A stretch of 64,000 nt of DNA from Erodium maritimum (lineage: Eukaryota > Streptophyta > Magnoliopsida > Geraniales > Geraniaceae). Each line of letters starts with the position of its first letter. The stretch's first letter is position 1. The stretch is taken from the NCBI GenBank assembly GCA_963921825.1, contig OY997591.1, positions 55,777,031 to 55,841,030 on the forward strand, in the 5' to 3' direction. A program made the position numbers and the translations under genes. This document shows, in pieces, positions 11,986 to 23,946 of this stretch. The notes beneath the pieces were generated by a model. It saw only the letters and a program-made list of their open reading frames with translations, made no database searches and was not told where the DNA came from.

Positions 11986-13580
11986 TGTTGGGTCTCGAGG
12001 TAAGGTTGGAGATGAACCAACTCGCAGCGGAAAATCAATGAAAACCAAGAGACGATTAAAACCATGAAACAACTAACAAAGAATGGATTCACAAGAGAAA
12101 ATTTCAGCACTAGTTCTTACCAAAACAAGAACACCGGGTAACGAATGATTGGCTTGAGTCTCCAAGACGCCTACGTATCCACATGGGAATCAAAGCCACG
12201 TAGTTCTTCTCTTTGAGGACTCAAGAACACAAAAATGGAGGAGGAAACTAGCCAAACCCGAAATGGCCATGGAAGAGGGAGAGAAAATGTGTTTCCTATT
12301 CTTGTCTTGTGTTTGTTATGTTGAAAAAAGATGACTTAAACATAACAAAACCCATACTTGTCCAACTAAAGGCATGAGACAAGTATGGTGTCAAGTAAGG
12401 TGTAAATAGGACAAGTATGGCAAGACAAGATTGGGTTAGGTGGTGAATCACCAACACCTTAATCCTTGTCTTGCTTACTTAGTACTAATTAATCAAGACT
12501 TGATTAATTAGTTCCATGGGCCTTGGTTGCATGGGCCTTTCATGGGCCTCTTGGAACATGGCCCGTGGCCATTTCTAACGAGGTCCCGTGATTCGCTCAT
12601 CGCCTCCAAGCCTTCCATACCGGAAATGTCCAACATTATCCGACGCGATCAATCCCAAGACTCCAAGCCTTGTCTCGATCTGTGAAGTCTTATTCACTTA
12701 CGGGCACATGACCCAAAACCCAGTTTTGGTCATGTCCCGAGACAACTCCCTTTTGGCCATTCTCCATAAATGTGTCAATGAGTTTCATCCTCCGGTGTGA
12801 CCCTTAGGTTTATGCATGTCAATAGATCAACGTAAAATCCCATTTTACTTGATCCTATTTAAGTGGCAACTAACGAGACTTTAGTATTGCTTGACACTAC
12901 ATAACGAATCGACCCTGTCGATTCTAACCTTTCCGTCGTCCCTGTCATTATCCTTTTATCTCCGATATCCTGATTGAGATAAGGCATAGAGCCGTCATCC
13001 TTATTATTCTCAATCACCATTCCTTGATATGTGAGATGACTGAAGATATGATACCCAGTATCATGTGCATGGCCATGCTATTCTTCCAGTCACTCTCGAT
13101 CAAGTGGCCGAGAACCGATATCTTTCCCATACCTTAGTATGAGGGATAAATCCCTTAGCCGTCTTTCGTCTCACTCATGTAGCCCGTCCCCAAGCCAATC
13201 CTGGCCGTTATGGAAGCCCTGTTACGGACAACGTTAGGCTCATGTCAAACTCAGTTGTTGACTACATAGCGATCACAAAGACTCCTTGGTCTAAGGATAC
13301 ATGACAAGCTACAACACTGAATATGTTCATGACTTAATCTATGGCACATATTCAGGGCGGGTCGTCCAATATCATGTCCCACATGATATCTATGACCAGA
13401 CTCCGGAATCTCATTCCAATTACTAACAGAACGTAAGCCATAAAGAGCCATCTTTCATACTAGTCGCTTCTAGTGAAGCTTTGTTGACTAGGGACCCATC
13501 GAGTGTGATCTATCTCGATCTATGGTTCTATTCGCATGGTGGGCATAGATCAGAGCACACATCGATATATTACTCCAACA
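11986..13580 (-). repeat. Right LTR (5' LTR) of the copia element
   Basis: 1,595 bases with TG..CA ends and the inverted termini TGTTGG/CCAACA. Confidence 0.85.
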
Positions 13581-15553
13581 CATAAGTAATATAAAGCCGC
13601 TTTAATTTTATTGCTAACGATGATATATACATTTGGACATTTAGGATTGAACTACGGGCACTAAGACTAACAAAATAAATATAAACTATCTAAGATAAAT
13701 ACCAAGATAAACCCCGCTATACTATCTCCGTAGGCGGAGCTTGGCGACTCCGGGTTTTGAAAGCAGTAAATATGCATATGTTGAGTTAACTAGATAAAAA
13801 TTCTCGTGCAAATGCACAAGCAAATTAAACACCAAAAATCTAAGACTCAAAGAAGGTGTGTGCTTACACTTGGATTTTATGTGCAATTTGACCTAGAGCA
13901 TGCATAAGGAATAAGATCTCTCTTCATTCTTTTCTACTTTACACCAACCAACTTTTACATGTTGTAGATAAAAAGTGTATGTGTAGTGGTTTACAAGATG
14001 AAGTGCAATAACTAGAAAGATTTCAAGCCTAACTATTGTCATTTAGCCCTTTGCTCTCTCGATTCTACATAACATAGTACTAATCAAGTGAATAACGTAA
14101 TCTCATTCACAAATCTTATGAGTGGGCGTTGTCATGCAATTACGCTGCCTTGGGACTATGTGAATGATAAACCCATCTAGTTCCTTTACGAGTCAAGTGG
14201 TAGATCAAAGTTTTGCTTGTTTTTTTTTCCGATTACGTGTTGAAACTTTGGATCAATAAAATAGGTTGGGGGGTTCATCTTTTATTACGCTATGATTAAC
14301 TCAGGACATGAGGGTCTCACTCTGCATAGCGATCCGCCGCAGACCCTCAAGCCTTTGTTAATACACAGATTTTATTGGATCCCCTTTCCCCGGGACCTAT
14401 ACTTAATTCCCCGTGCATAGTGTGTGTGATTTTGAAAAATTGGTACCACAAACGCACAATGGGACTAACCACTTGAACTCGACTAGATTCTAATCTACCG
14501 AAACGCATAGTTCGATCCCAAGACAACAAGAATGTGAGCTCAACCTCCTCTACATGCAACAAGTGAAATAAGACTAGTATCAATTAACTAGGCCCACTAT
14601 ATGCAGAAATCAAGATAGAATTAGACCAGTGACAATAAAAAGAATTGAAACCTAACCACACCTAACATTTGGTGTGCCCGCCTTTTCGTGTCTAAGGCAT
14701 CTAGCATCACAAATCATCATGAACCCAATAAGCAATATAGCACAAACACAAAATACAGCTCGTTAATACTACCAACAGTAAATAATCCAAACATTCCTCA
14801 AAAAACCTCAATGATGAAAATCTACTCCCGACTTGCTCATGTTGGCCTAAATTGCACATCCAAGGTTTACACACAAAATAAATACCCATAAAAAAATTAA
14901 ACCACAAATGCATGAAGTGCAGCATAGAATGCAAACATATAAATGCAAAGCATCTCACCCCACACGTTAAACCTAAGCATTGTCCCTAGTGCGACTCTAA
15001 ACACATATTTACACATATTTACACATGCACCCGATAGATGATAACAATAAACACCCCACACTCAGAGTCTAGCAACATACAAGTCAATAAATCCTATATG
15101 CATCTTCTATCAGCACAGCAATTCGGGTGTCAACACCCACCAAATAGCATATAAGAAATCAATAGCGGTAAACAATTGAAAATAAGAAGGAAAGAGATAC
15201 TGCCCCTCGAAGAACCGCTACTCGACTTGTAGGCTGTCGTGGGAGTCCTAACGTGCATGGATGGATAGAAAGCTCATCGCCCGTGAGAACTTCTAAGAAG
15301 CTCGGCGCCATGGCATGTGACTAAACCGCTCATACTCTGCATCCATTGTTGGGGTGCCTCCCAACTAGCGCATTTGTTTAACGTCGTTAGCTCGACGGGT
15401 AGTATGCTCAATCAGGAGGCCTCCCAAGAACCTCATACTTTCATTACGTCCTCCTCTTCAAATATGGATGTGCAGGCGGGAGAAGGAACACAATGTAGCA
15501 AATGAACCTCTTCCTTGAGTTATGCACAAACTCCAAACTCAAGGCCAACATCA
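13581..15553 (-). other. Non-coding interior of the non-autonomous gypsy element
   Basis: About 2 kb without a convincing gene. In element orientation it follows the gag-like frames. Near 15345-15370 the minus strand reads CTAGTTGGGAGGCACCCCAA, a motif common in the 3' non-coding part of Tat/Athila-type elements. Confidence 0.6.
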
Positions 15554-16561
15554 TCAAGCTTGCCTTAACAGAATAATCATGATCAAACTCATCTTGGCAT
15601 AGCTTGGGAGGGATTTGAATCCCATGAATCGGAAAATGCACATGCCCAAAAGGTCAATAACATCCACCGAAATAAAATAATAGCTCACAAATGGGGAATG
15701 AGAATTAGCAAATGAATCGAAAACTTTATTCTCAACATTAAATTTATAAATCAACGGTATAGCTTGAATATAAAGAATTGATTTGCTAGAATCTAAAAAT
15801 GAATCTCTCACACTAAATGGAATTTCGACATCATGCTCGATGTGTAGCAAAATAAAATCAATGAGAGATTCAAACATAACTTCTCTCTTGAGAGCATCAT
15901 CCATAGTACCCCTTGAATATCTAATAAATATGTCATCCAACTCTATGGATACTATGAGAATATTTGGCTCAACAAGAGTTTGTGAACTATTTTCTGAAAC
16001 TGTACAACCATTATTTACATCTATAGATTTCAATGCATCAAAACTACATGGAGATTGATTTGGCATAATAGAAGAGGGATAAGAACTTTATACCTCACAT
16101 TCCGCACTTACTTCTAAACTCATTGTTGAATCACGGGTTTCTTCTTCTATTGTGTCCCATAAGTGCTCGGGATGATCATCCTCAATATGGACTGCTTGAT
16201 AATCAAAGTTTGTCTCATTAATCAATTTCACGAGATCAACCATTTGACCAGAAAGCTCTTTCATCATGGATGTTTGTTCCTCTTGTTTCCTCAACATTCG
16301 CGTCATCATCTCGTCCATCTCATCACCTCGCTTATCCTCCTCGTCAAGTCGATTAAGGTAAGCAAGACAAACTTCACGAAGTGATAACTCCTCGTCATTA
16401 GGCAATTGCGGTTCAAATTGATAACCTTGATCAAAAGTGGAAGCGTCCTCCCAATTTTGATTGTAAGCATTTGAATGCACAAGAACCTCGCAATTGTAAA
16501 AATAATGATCATTAGCACCACATATATCACAATACACCATACTAGGGAACCAATTCTCCAT
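15554..16561 (-). other. Gag-like reading frames of the non-autonomous gypsy element
   Basis: The first frame (16561-16088) starts MENWFPSMVYCDICGANDHY, a CCHC-like knuckle (C-x2-C-x4-H-x4-C). An acidic region and a predicted coiled-coil stretch follow (EMMTRMLRKQEEQTSMMKEL). The second frame (16066-15554) is a hydrophobic/acidic segment I cannot assign. The knuckle beside the primer site is what suggests a TR-GAG-type gag remnant. No enzyme domain is present. Confidence 0.6.
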
Positions 16562-16650
16562 AAAAGCTATGATGCACAGAATAACCTAGAAAATATATAC
16601 AAGAATGAAACAGACGCAGCACAAACTATATAGCAAGGGTCGCCTAATTT

Positions 16651-16669
16651 CTCCCCGGCAACGGCGCCA
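16651..16669 (-). other. Primer binding site, tRNA-Asp type
   Basis: Minus strand TGGCGCCGTTGCCGGGGAG is the primer site known for Tat/Athila-class plant gypsy elements. It starts a few bases inside the right LTR end. Confidence 0.85.
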
Positions 16670-16677
16670 TAAAACTT

Positions 16678-18334
16678 GGCTCGTCCTGCGGGTTTTAAAT
16701 CGCAAAAACGGGACACGACAATTGCACCGGTCGCCAAGTAGTAACCGGAAGTATATTCCGGGATATCGAGCCCAAGAGAGCAATAGACAATCACTTACTA
16801 TTTAAAGTTTGTAGCTAAGCTGTTTCAGTAAAAATCGAGTTTTTATGTTTTGAAAATAAACCTATAACGACGAGAAAGAAAATACAGAATTTAACAGAGA
16901 GTATTGTTATCTTGAATCAAGTGAAGAGAAATCAAGGGCACAGGTTCATAAAGTTCATTCTATAATATTGAACACGTTCGATTGTTGCGATGTCGATTTA
17001 TTTTAGAGGCAACGAGTTATCTCGACTCTAGTCCTAACTTCTTTCGAACGATTCGGACCATAATGGAATCTAACCACCGAGTTCTTTCGACTCTCGATGT
17101 AGGAAGACCCAATTTACGATCGACTTTTGACCAATTAGAATTCTCATTTTTCAAGTGTTAAATTCTAATTCAAAGCAATTATCAAGCCTACACGGGAGAT
17201 AAAGCATTAAGCACAAATCGATCATAAACACTAAAACAACTCAACAATCACCACAATCAAAGCATCCAATTTATAGAAATCACTACTCTAATCCCCCATA
17301 ACCATATAAATTGGGGGTTTAGGTGTTCATGGTGAGAAAATGCAAGGATTAAAAGAAGCAAACAATTAAACTCATAATCAAGATGAAAGTTGAGATACAA
17401 TCACCAAATTAGTTGTCCAAAGCTTGTTCTTCCCCTCCTCCAATCTCTAGCCTTGATGCTCTTGAAAAATCTCCAAATGATTTAAAGCTTCTCTCTCAAA
17501 ATCCCCAACCACAACAATTAAATTTAAGCTCTCAAAATAATCATCTAATCCCAAGTATTTTGATCCTCAATCAACAAAACTCAAGATAATAGACTCTCAA
17601 TTTAATTCTATAAAAAAAAAAGTAAAATAAAAGCTGTACAAGAAATGGCTCTCGGTTTCATGCTCAGTGTTCTCTATAAAAATGGTGATGAAGTCCATCT
17701 CTTAGTTGCGGCGCAACAAAATATAAAGGGAGATAGTGCTGCCCTATACACGTGTCGACAGAGGAGAGGAGGCTTGACCTGGACAGGTGGCGCGAAGGGA
17801 GAGGAGAGGCGAGCTGGCCATGTGTCACACGCAGGTGGAGTTGGCGGCTGGTCTGCGCACGTGTCGCACGTAGGTAAGATGACGGCTGGGACCAAGACAC
17901 GTGGCGGGATGTGGGAGAACGGCGGCTGGCGCATGGACAGATGTCACACGCATGGGAGAAGTCAGCTTATCTGGCGCCTGGACAGGTGTCGCCACGTGAC
18001 TCGCTGCTCCATTTTTGCTTATATTTGCTATTTCACTCGATCCGGCTTCGTTTGAGCTCCGATTGATCTCGTTCTTGCGCCAAAAAATTACTCTTTTCAA
18101 GACCTACAAAACAAGACCAATCATGAATATACTCTAGAGCGAACAAAATCGACCCTCTTGACGATCCACAAGCACTAAACACCTAAAATGCATCGGTTTC
18201 CCATCAAAACACTGAACACACCGAGAAAAACAATTATTCATGCTAAAACTATATATAAAATAAGAAATGGGACTAAAAGCCTATATAACTCGATATAAAG
18301 GGGCCCTTTTATGTGTTAAAATGCACCCACATCA
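16678..18334 (-). repeat. Right LTR (5' LTR) of the non-autonomous gypsy element
   Basis: Direct repeat of 4139-5510. On the plus strand it ends with ACCCACATCA, i.e. TGATGTGGGT in element orientation. Confidence 0.8.
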
Positions 18335-19328
18335 GTTGAGTATACATGTTCCCCGATGCAGTCTAGAGATGGCTGGAGCGGATCACCCGCAACCTGGACA
18401 CGTCTGGGATATTGAGTGGTAGGCTCTGAGTTTTTTTCTCAGCCTTCCATCTGGAGGGAGAGGCCTACCACTGGTGGCGGCGCGATGAGGCGCGAGTGGG
18501 AGACGACTTTACGTTGTTCGGACAACGATTTCTCGAGTAGTATTTCCCACAGGCAGTACTGGACGACAGGCGTCAGTAGTTCTTGGAGCTGCGACAAGAG
18601 GGTCTGTCAATGTCCGAGTACGAGACGAGGTTCACCTCCTTGTCTCGTTTTGCTCAGGCGATGGTACAGACTGAGGCTCTTAGATGCCGACGTTTCGAGG
18701 GAGGACTCCGCCCTGCGATCGCGGACCAGGTCGTTGTCTTGAGGACCCAGGTGTTTTCAGACCTGATAGAGCAGGCCTTGACTGTGGAGCGACGTCTTCG
18801 TGAGTCAGCCAGGGTTTGAGAGGTCAGGCCGAGGCCGACCAGTTTCCTGAGGCCATCTGAGTCTCGAGATCCGAGGAGGCAGAGGACCTTAGGATCATTC
18901 CAGTCCCAGCCACCGTTGAGAGGACCGCGCAGGTTGGAGCAGTGGCTTCTATTGGGCCTTCCACGTCAGGGCGCACTTTCTATCATTGTGGGCAGCCATG
19001 CCATATGGCTCGGGACTGTCCGATGAGCGGCGGACCAGTGGACCATCCGATGGGTAGACCTGAGGAAAGGTCGAGTGTTGGGCCACCACTGTGTCATCGG
19101 TGTGGCCGGCCAGGACACTTCGCTTCCAGGTGCCCCGATCAGTTTTCGGTGGCGTCAGCTCCGCGGCCACAACAGTCGCAGACTAGGAAGTGGCCACAGT
19201 TCCAACAACGTCAGGCTCAGACGCATAGAGCTCCGAGGCAAGCAGCTAGCGCGTCAGCGCCAAGGCAGAGAGCTGCGCAGCAGGTGGCACTTCCACCACC
19301 TCCAAGAGGCGGACCCCCGTCACAGTAG
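18335..19328 (+). other. Tekay-like gag, C-terminal part with two zinc knuckles
   Basis: Contains the gag core (LEGEAYHWWRR, EGLSMSEYETRFTSLSRFAQ) and two CCHC knuckles: YHCGQPCHMARDC at about 18977-19020 and CHRCGRPGHFASRC at about 19091-19132. A Gln/Arg/Pro-rich tail follows. Two knuckles are usual for Tekay. This half is cut off from the N-terminal half by the 14.2-kb insertion. Confidence 0.8.
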
Positions 19329-19334
19329 GGCCGA

Positions 19335-21200
19335 GTGTATGTTGTCACCGACTCTCGGGCTGAGGGACGTCACACCGGCCATGAGGCTACACAGGGTACG
19401 TGTTTGCTTTATAATTCATGGGCATCATTCTTGTTTGATACTGGAGCATCTCATTCTTTCATCTCTTTTTCTTTTGCTCGTATGTTGGGGTTGAGGGTGC
19501 AGTTTATGAGTAGACCTTTATGTCTTGATACCCCGGTTACGGGAGAGGTAGTCTTGAGTACTGTGTGTCGGCCGTGTGAGATCCGAGTGGCGGATTGCCC
19601 GTTTCATGGTGACTTGCTTGTGTTGGACATGACAGCGTTCGATGTGATTCTGGGGATGGACTGGATGACGAGGTATTGGGCGTCGATCGAATGTTATCGT
19701 TGGCAGGTGACCGTAGTATCGGGTGACATGATCGTCACCTGTGTTCTGGGAAGTAGGAGCGGAGTACTCCTATTTGCTTTGACCGTGGGTGATGAGACGG
19801 AGACCGTGCAGAGTGGAGAGCTACCGAGAGTGGTATGCGAGTTCCCGGAGGTATTTCCGGAGGAGTTGTCAGGATTACCGCCGGTGCGCGAGGTGGAATT
19901 TAAGATCAACTTGATCCCGGGTATGGCGCCGATCTCTATGGCCCCGTATCGGTTTGCACCAGCCGAGTTGGTCGAGCTGAAGCGACAACTCGAGGAGATT
20001 CGGGAGAAGGATTTTATCCGACCGAGTGCTTCGCCGTGGGGAGCACCCGCCCTCTTCGTGAAGAAGAAGGGTGGAGCATTGAGGATGTGCATTGATTACC
20101 GGAAGTTGAACCGGGTTACGGTGAAGAACCGTTATCCAAAGCCGAGGATCGATGACCTGTTCGGTCAGCTGAGAGGAGCAAAGTACTTCTCGAAGATTGA
20201 TCTTCAATCAGGGTACTACCATCTAAGGGTTCGGGATAAGGATGTAAAGAAGACCGTGTTTAGGACTCGATATGGGCACTATGAGTTCTTGGTGATGTCG
20301 TTCGGATTAACGAACGCACCGGTAGCATTCATGGATATGATGAACGGGATCTTCCGACCCTACCTGGATCAGTTCGTCGTGGTGTTTGTCGATGACATAC
20401 TGATTTATTCGCCTAGTGAGGAGGCACATGAGGAGCATTTGAGGACGGTGTTGACCTTGTTGCATACTCATCAGCTGTACGACAACTTGGAGAAGTGCGA
20501 GTTCTGGCTCGCCGAGGTGAAGTTTCTCGGACATGTTGTTTCCCGAGAGGGTATACTCGTCGATCCGGCGAAGATCGACGTGGTCTCAAAGTGGGCACGA
20601 CCCAAGTGTGTCTTCTGGATCCGCAGCTTCCTGGTCTTGGCGGGGTATTACAGACGGTTCGTCCAGGACTTTTCACGACTAGCAGCGCCGATGACCGCCC
20701 TGACCCGCAAGGGAGCTGAGTTTGTGTGGACTGATGAGTGTGAGCACTCCTTCATCGAGCTGAAGGCTCGTTTGACCACCGCGCCCGTATTGATAGTGCC
20801 GGAGCGCGGGGTCGGGTATGATGTGTATTGTGATGCGTCCGGCGAGGGACTAGGGTGTGTGTTGATGCAGTCCGGGAAGGTAGTAGCTTATGGCTCGAGA
20901 TAGTTGAAGATACATGAGCGCAATTACCCGACCCATGATCTAGAGTTGGCAACAGTGGTCTTTGCTCTGAAGAGCCGGAGGCATTATTTGTATGGTGAGC
21001 GATTCCGAGTGTTTTCGGATCACAAGAGCCTCAAGTACATTTTCTCCCAGAGCGATTTGAACATGCGCCAGAGGCGATGGATGGAGCTATTGGAGGAGTA
21101 CGACTTCGAGCTACTCTACCACCCGGGCAAGGCGAACGTTGTCGCTGATGCCCTGAGTAGGAAGTCGACCCACATCATTGCTAGTATATCTGTCCGAGAG
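19335..21200 (+). other. Tekay-like protease, reverse transcriptase and RNase H
   Basis: The protease active site [12 protein letters not shown] lies at about 19431-19466. Reverse transcriptase follows from about 19870: [22 protein letters not shown] and the catalytic FVDDILIYS box at 20385-20411. RNase H starts near 20800 ([18 protein letters not shown]), with ATVVFALKSRRHYLYG and HKSLKYIF, and ends with ADALSRK at about 21165. These copy the element's RNA into DNA. The order and wording are typical gypsy chromovirus. Confidence 0.85.
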
Positions 21201-21399
21201 TGGGACATGATGGAGGAACTGAGCATGTTTTGGCTCGAGCTCGAGCTCGCTGAGATCACCGATGGCATTTCCATATGTTCGTTGGTGGCGCAGCCCACAC
21301 TTGTTGCTCGTGTGCTGGAGGCACAGGCTGGGGATACCGAGACATCAGAGATCCGAGAGAGGATGATCAGCGGTGTTGACACCGAGGATTGGGTGCAGG

Positions 21400-22725
21400 G
21401 TACTGATCTGGGTCAGCGATACCGAGGGAGACTGTTTGTGCCTCGTGGTTGTCGAGATGATGTGCTGAGAGAGTCTCATCACTCCCGTCTTGCTGTGCAC
21501 CCAGGTGGCACCAAGATGTATCAGGATATCAGGCGGCAGTTCTAGTGGAGTGGGATGCGTAGAGCAGTGGCTGAGTTTGTTTCGAGGTGCCTCACTTGTC
21601 AACAAGTGAATGTCGAGCATCACCGTCTTGCTGGCTTGTTACAGCCGTTACCGATTGCGGAATGGAAGTGGGAACACGTCATAATGGACTTCGTGTGTGG
21701 CTTGCCGAGGTCGCCGAGAGGGCACGACGCAGTTTGGGTAGTGGTCGACCGACTAACCAAGTCGGCACACTTCTTGGCCATGAGGATGACGGATACAGTC
21801 GATACTTTGAGTCGGTTATATGTTCGAGAGATTATCCTTCTTAACGGGGTGCCGGTGTCAATTGTGTCCGACAGAGATCCGCGTTTCACCTCCAGATTTT
21901 GGGAAAGCTTGCAGAGAGAGTTGGGGACCGAGGTCTTGCTTAGCACAACATATCACCCCAGATCGACGGTCAGTCAGAGCGCACTATCCAGATACTGGAG
22001 GATATGCTGCGAGCTTGTGTGTTGGACTTTCGAGGGTCATGGGAGGACCACTTACCACTAGCAGAGTTTGCCTACAACAACAGCTTCCAGGCCAGTATTG
22101 GGATGATACCGTTTGAGGCGTTGTATGGTAGGCCGTGTAGATCGCCCGTGTGTTGGGCAGAGGTAGGAGACCGGAGTCTACTTGGGCCGGAGCTTGTTCA
22201 GGAGACGACCGAGAAGGTCGCACTGATTCGGGATCGATTGAGGACCGCACGGAGCCGTCAGAAGAGTTATGCTGATAGACGGTGCCAACCTCTTGAGTTT
22301 TCGGTTGGTGATCATGTGTTCCTGAAGGTGAGTCCGAAGAGGGGGCTAGTACGGTTTAACCGTGGCGGAGGCAAGTTGGCCCCGCGGTTTATCAGACCCT
22401 TCGAGATCTTGAGCAGAGTTGGAGCGGTTGCCTATCGTCTTGCTTTGCCACCACAACTCGGGAACGTTCATAACGTCTTCCACGTATCCCAGTTGCGGAA
22501 GTACACCGCGGATCCCTCCCACGTGATTGAGTGGGCGGACATCGAGGTGGAGGAGGATGTTTCGTATGAGGAGCAGCCAGTCAGGATTCTGGATCGACGA
22601 GAGAAGGCCTTACGGGGCAGGACTATCCCACTGGTACGTGTGTAGTGGAAGCACCACGGAGCAGAGTCGAACTGGGAGCGCGAGGACGAGGTCCGTGCGA
22701 AGTATCCCAGCCTGTTCGACCTTTG
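21400..22725 (+). other. Tekay-like integrase and C-terminal domain
   Basis: The zinc-binding HHCC segment is HHSRLAVHPGGTKMY with CLTCQQVN (21478-21612). The catalytic core has VIMDFVCGLP, VVVDRLTKSAHF and IVSDRDPRF (to about 21950). After it come EFAYNNSF and the GPxF-like region (KLAPRFIRPFEILSRVG, NVFHVSQLRKY), and an end matching the Tekay chromodomain-like tail (EREDEVRAKYPSLFDL, to about 22725). Confidence 0.8.
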
Positions 22726-22758
22726 AGGTACGTCCGTTTTAAATTTCGAGGATGAAAT

Positions 22759-22772
22759 TCTTTTAAGGGGGG
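22759..22772 (+). other. Polypurine tract of the Tekay-like element
   Basis: TTTTAAGGGGGGT lies just before the 3' LTR start; plus-strand primer position. Confidence 0.75.
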
Positions 22773-22777
22773 TAGAC

Positions 22778-23946
22778 TATAAAGACCGCCCCGGTTAAAA
22801 GAATTAATATTTAAAATTGTTCGATTGGAACGTCGTTGGTTGGAAAACGGGTTGAATTTTGGGCCAAATGCAAAAGAAAAAGAAAACAAAAAAAAGGAAA
22901 AAGAGGAGAGGAAGCAGACTTGGGCCGGGCCAGGCTTAGGCCCAGTCAGCAGGACCGAGCCCAAGCCCGCACCGCGCGCACGGGCCCAAGACCGCGCCAG
23001 CCCAAGCCCACTCGGCCTACCCTAATCCTAGCACTATTCACCCTCCTTCTTCGTTCAGCCGCGCACGAATCCCGAGGCAACCCTTCTCTCCCTTCTCTCT
23101 CTCTCGCACCCGACGCCGCCTTCGCCGAGTTTTTCCCTTCCTCGTTCGAATCGAGCCACGCAGGCCACGGAATGGGGAAGCCACCACCGAGAACTTCTCC
23201 ACCTGGTTCTCCTCTCCCGGGTTCAAACCACGCCGCGTCGACGATGGAGGAAACGACACGGTTCGTGCCTCCCCTCGTCCCGTTCATCTTCCCCGGCAAC
23301 CCCACCTGAAAACCCTCTGTGCCGAGCTCGATTTGGACGAGCTTCGTTGGAACGAAGTCGGTCGGACACCATCGCTTCTCGCACGCCGGTGAGAGCTCGA
23401 GCTCTCACTAGATCTGAGTCGGAGGTGGTTGGGTCGCACGCCAGCCACCACCACCACGGTTCTGGCCACGCCGGAGCCCTGACGCCCCTCTCAACCACCG
23501 TTGTTCTTCCTCCGAGCTCTCCTGCCGCCGGTCACCGTCATGTCAAGACCGGAACCCTCGCCGCCGTTGCCCTCGACCACGCCGTACTCGGGCTAGGCTG
23601 GACCTCGAGCCAGGCTGGACCTCGACTAGACTGAGCCTAGGCCTTGGGCCAGGACTGATCTTGGGCCAGGCCAGGCCAAGTCTCGGTCCAGGTCGGGCCC
23701 AGGTCTGGTCAAGTCCGGGTCTGGCTGCCTGGATCGGGTCTGGGGTCGGGTTCAGGTCGGGTTCAGGTCGGTTCTGGGTCAGGTCCGGGTCTGGGTCTGG
23801 ACCGGGTCGGATTCGGGTCCGGTTTTCGGATTCAAGTCGGATCCAGGTCGGACCGTTTATTTAATTGATTATTCAAATTAAATGATTTAAAATGGAGAAT
23901 TTAAAGGACTAAATTGATAAATTAGAGGACTAATTCGGACTGTACC
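22778..23946 (+). repeat. 3' LTR of the Tekay-like element, first part
   Basis: Starts TATAAAGACCGCCCCGG, matching the start (TGTAAAGACCGCCCCG) of the solo LTR at 50085-53017 read on the minus strand. It is GC-rich, with GGGTCNGG-type low-complexity repeats at 23600-23850. It continues at 27579-27690 after the inserted solo LTR. Confidence 0.8.

Larger units (their letters stand above)
5560..13580 (-). mobile_element. Ty1/copia element, recent but broken (fossil)
   Basis: LTRs at 5560-6922 and 11986-13580 bound a minus-strand interior with gag, zinc knuckle, protease, integrase, reverse transcriptase and RNase H in the copia order (INT before RT). The LTR termini are TGTTGG and CCAACA. Over the roughly 1.36 kb the two LTRs share I count about eleven differences (under 1%), so insertion was recent. 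The coding interior is nonetheless badly broken, with a dozen or more breaks. The LTR is long (1.6 kb on the right), which suggests an Angela/Tork-like lineage; that assignment is tentative. No exact target duplication is seen. Confidence 0.85.
4139..18334 (-). mobile_element. Non-autonomous Ty3/gypsy element with gag-like ORFs (Tat/TR-GAG type), holding a copia element (fossil)
   Basis: Two direct LTRs flank it (4139-5510 and 16678-18334). On the minus strand the primer site TGGCGCCGTTGCCGGGGAG lies next to the right LTR. Two gag-like reading frames follow (16561-15554), then long non-coding DNA with a TTGGGAGGC-type motif near 15365, and a purine-rich tract at the left LTR. I find no protease, reverse transcriptase or integrase belonging to it, so it probably moved with enzymes from a related element. 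By eye the LTRs differ by about 2%, older than the copia inside it. No clean target duplication was found. It looks broken. Confidence 0.75.

Noticed and set aside
5555-13585. Target duplication CATAA for the copia element
   Set aside because: CATAA occurs after the right end but three bases away from the left end, so it is not a proper flanking duplication.
16651-16669. tRNA-like sequence CTCCCCGGCAACGGCGCCA
   Set aside because: Only the 3' end of a tRNA is matched and it sits beside an LTR; it is a primer binding site.
23347-23864. GC-rich frames with Arg/Gly/Ser repeats
   Set aside because: They fall in the GC-rich start of the Tekay-like 3' LTR, with GGGTC-type simple repeats.
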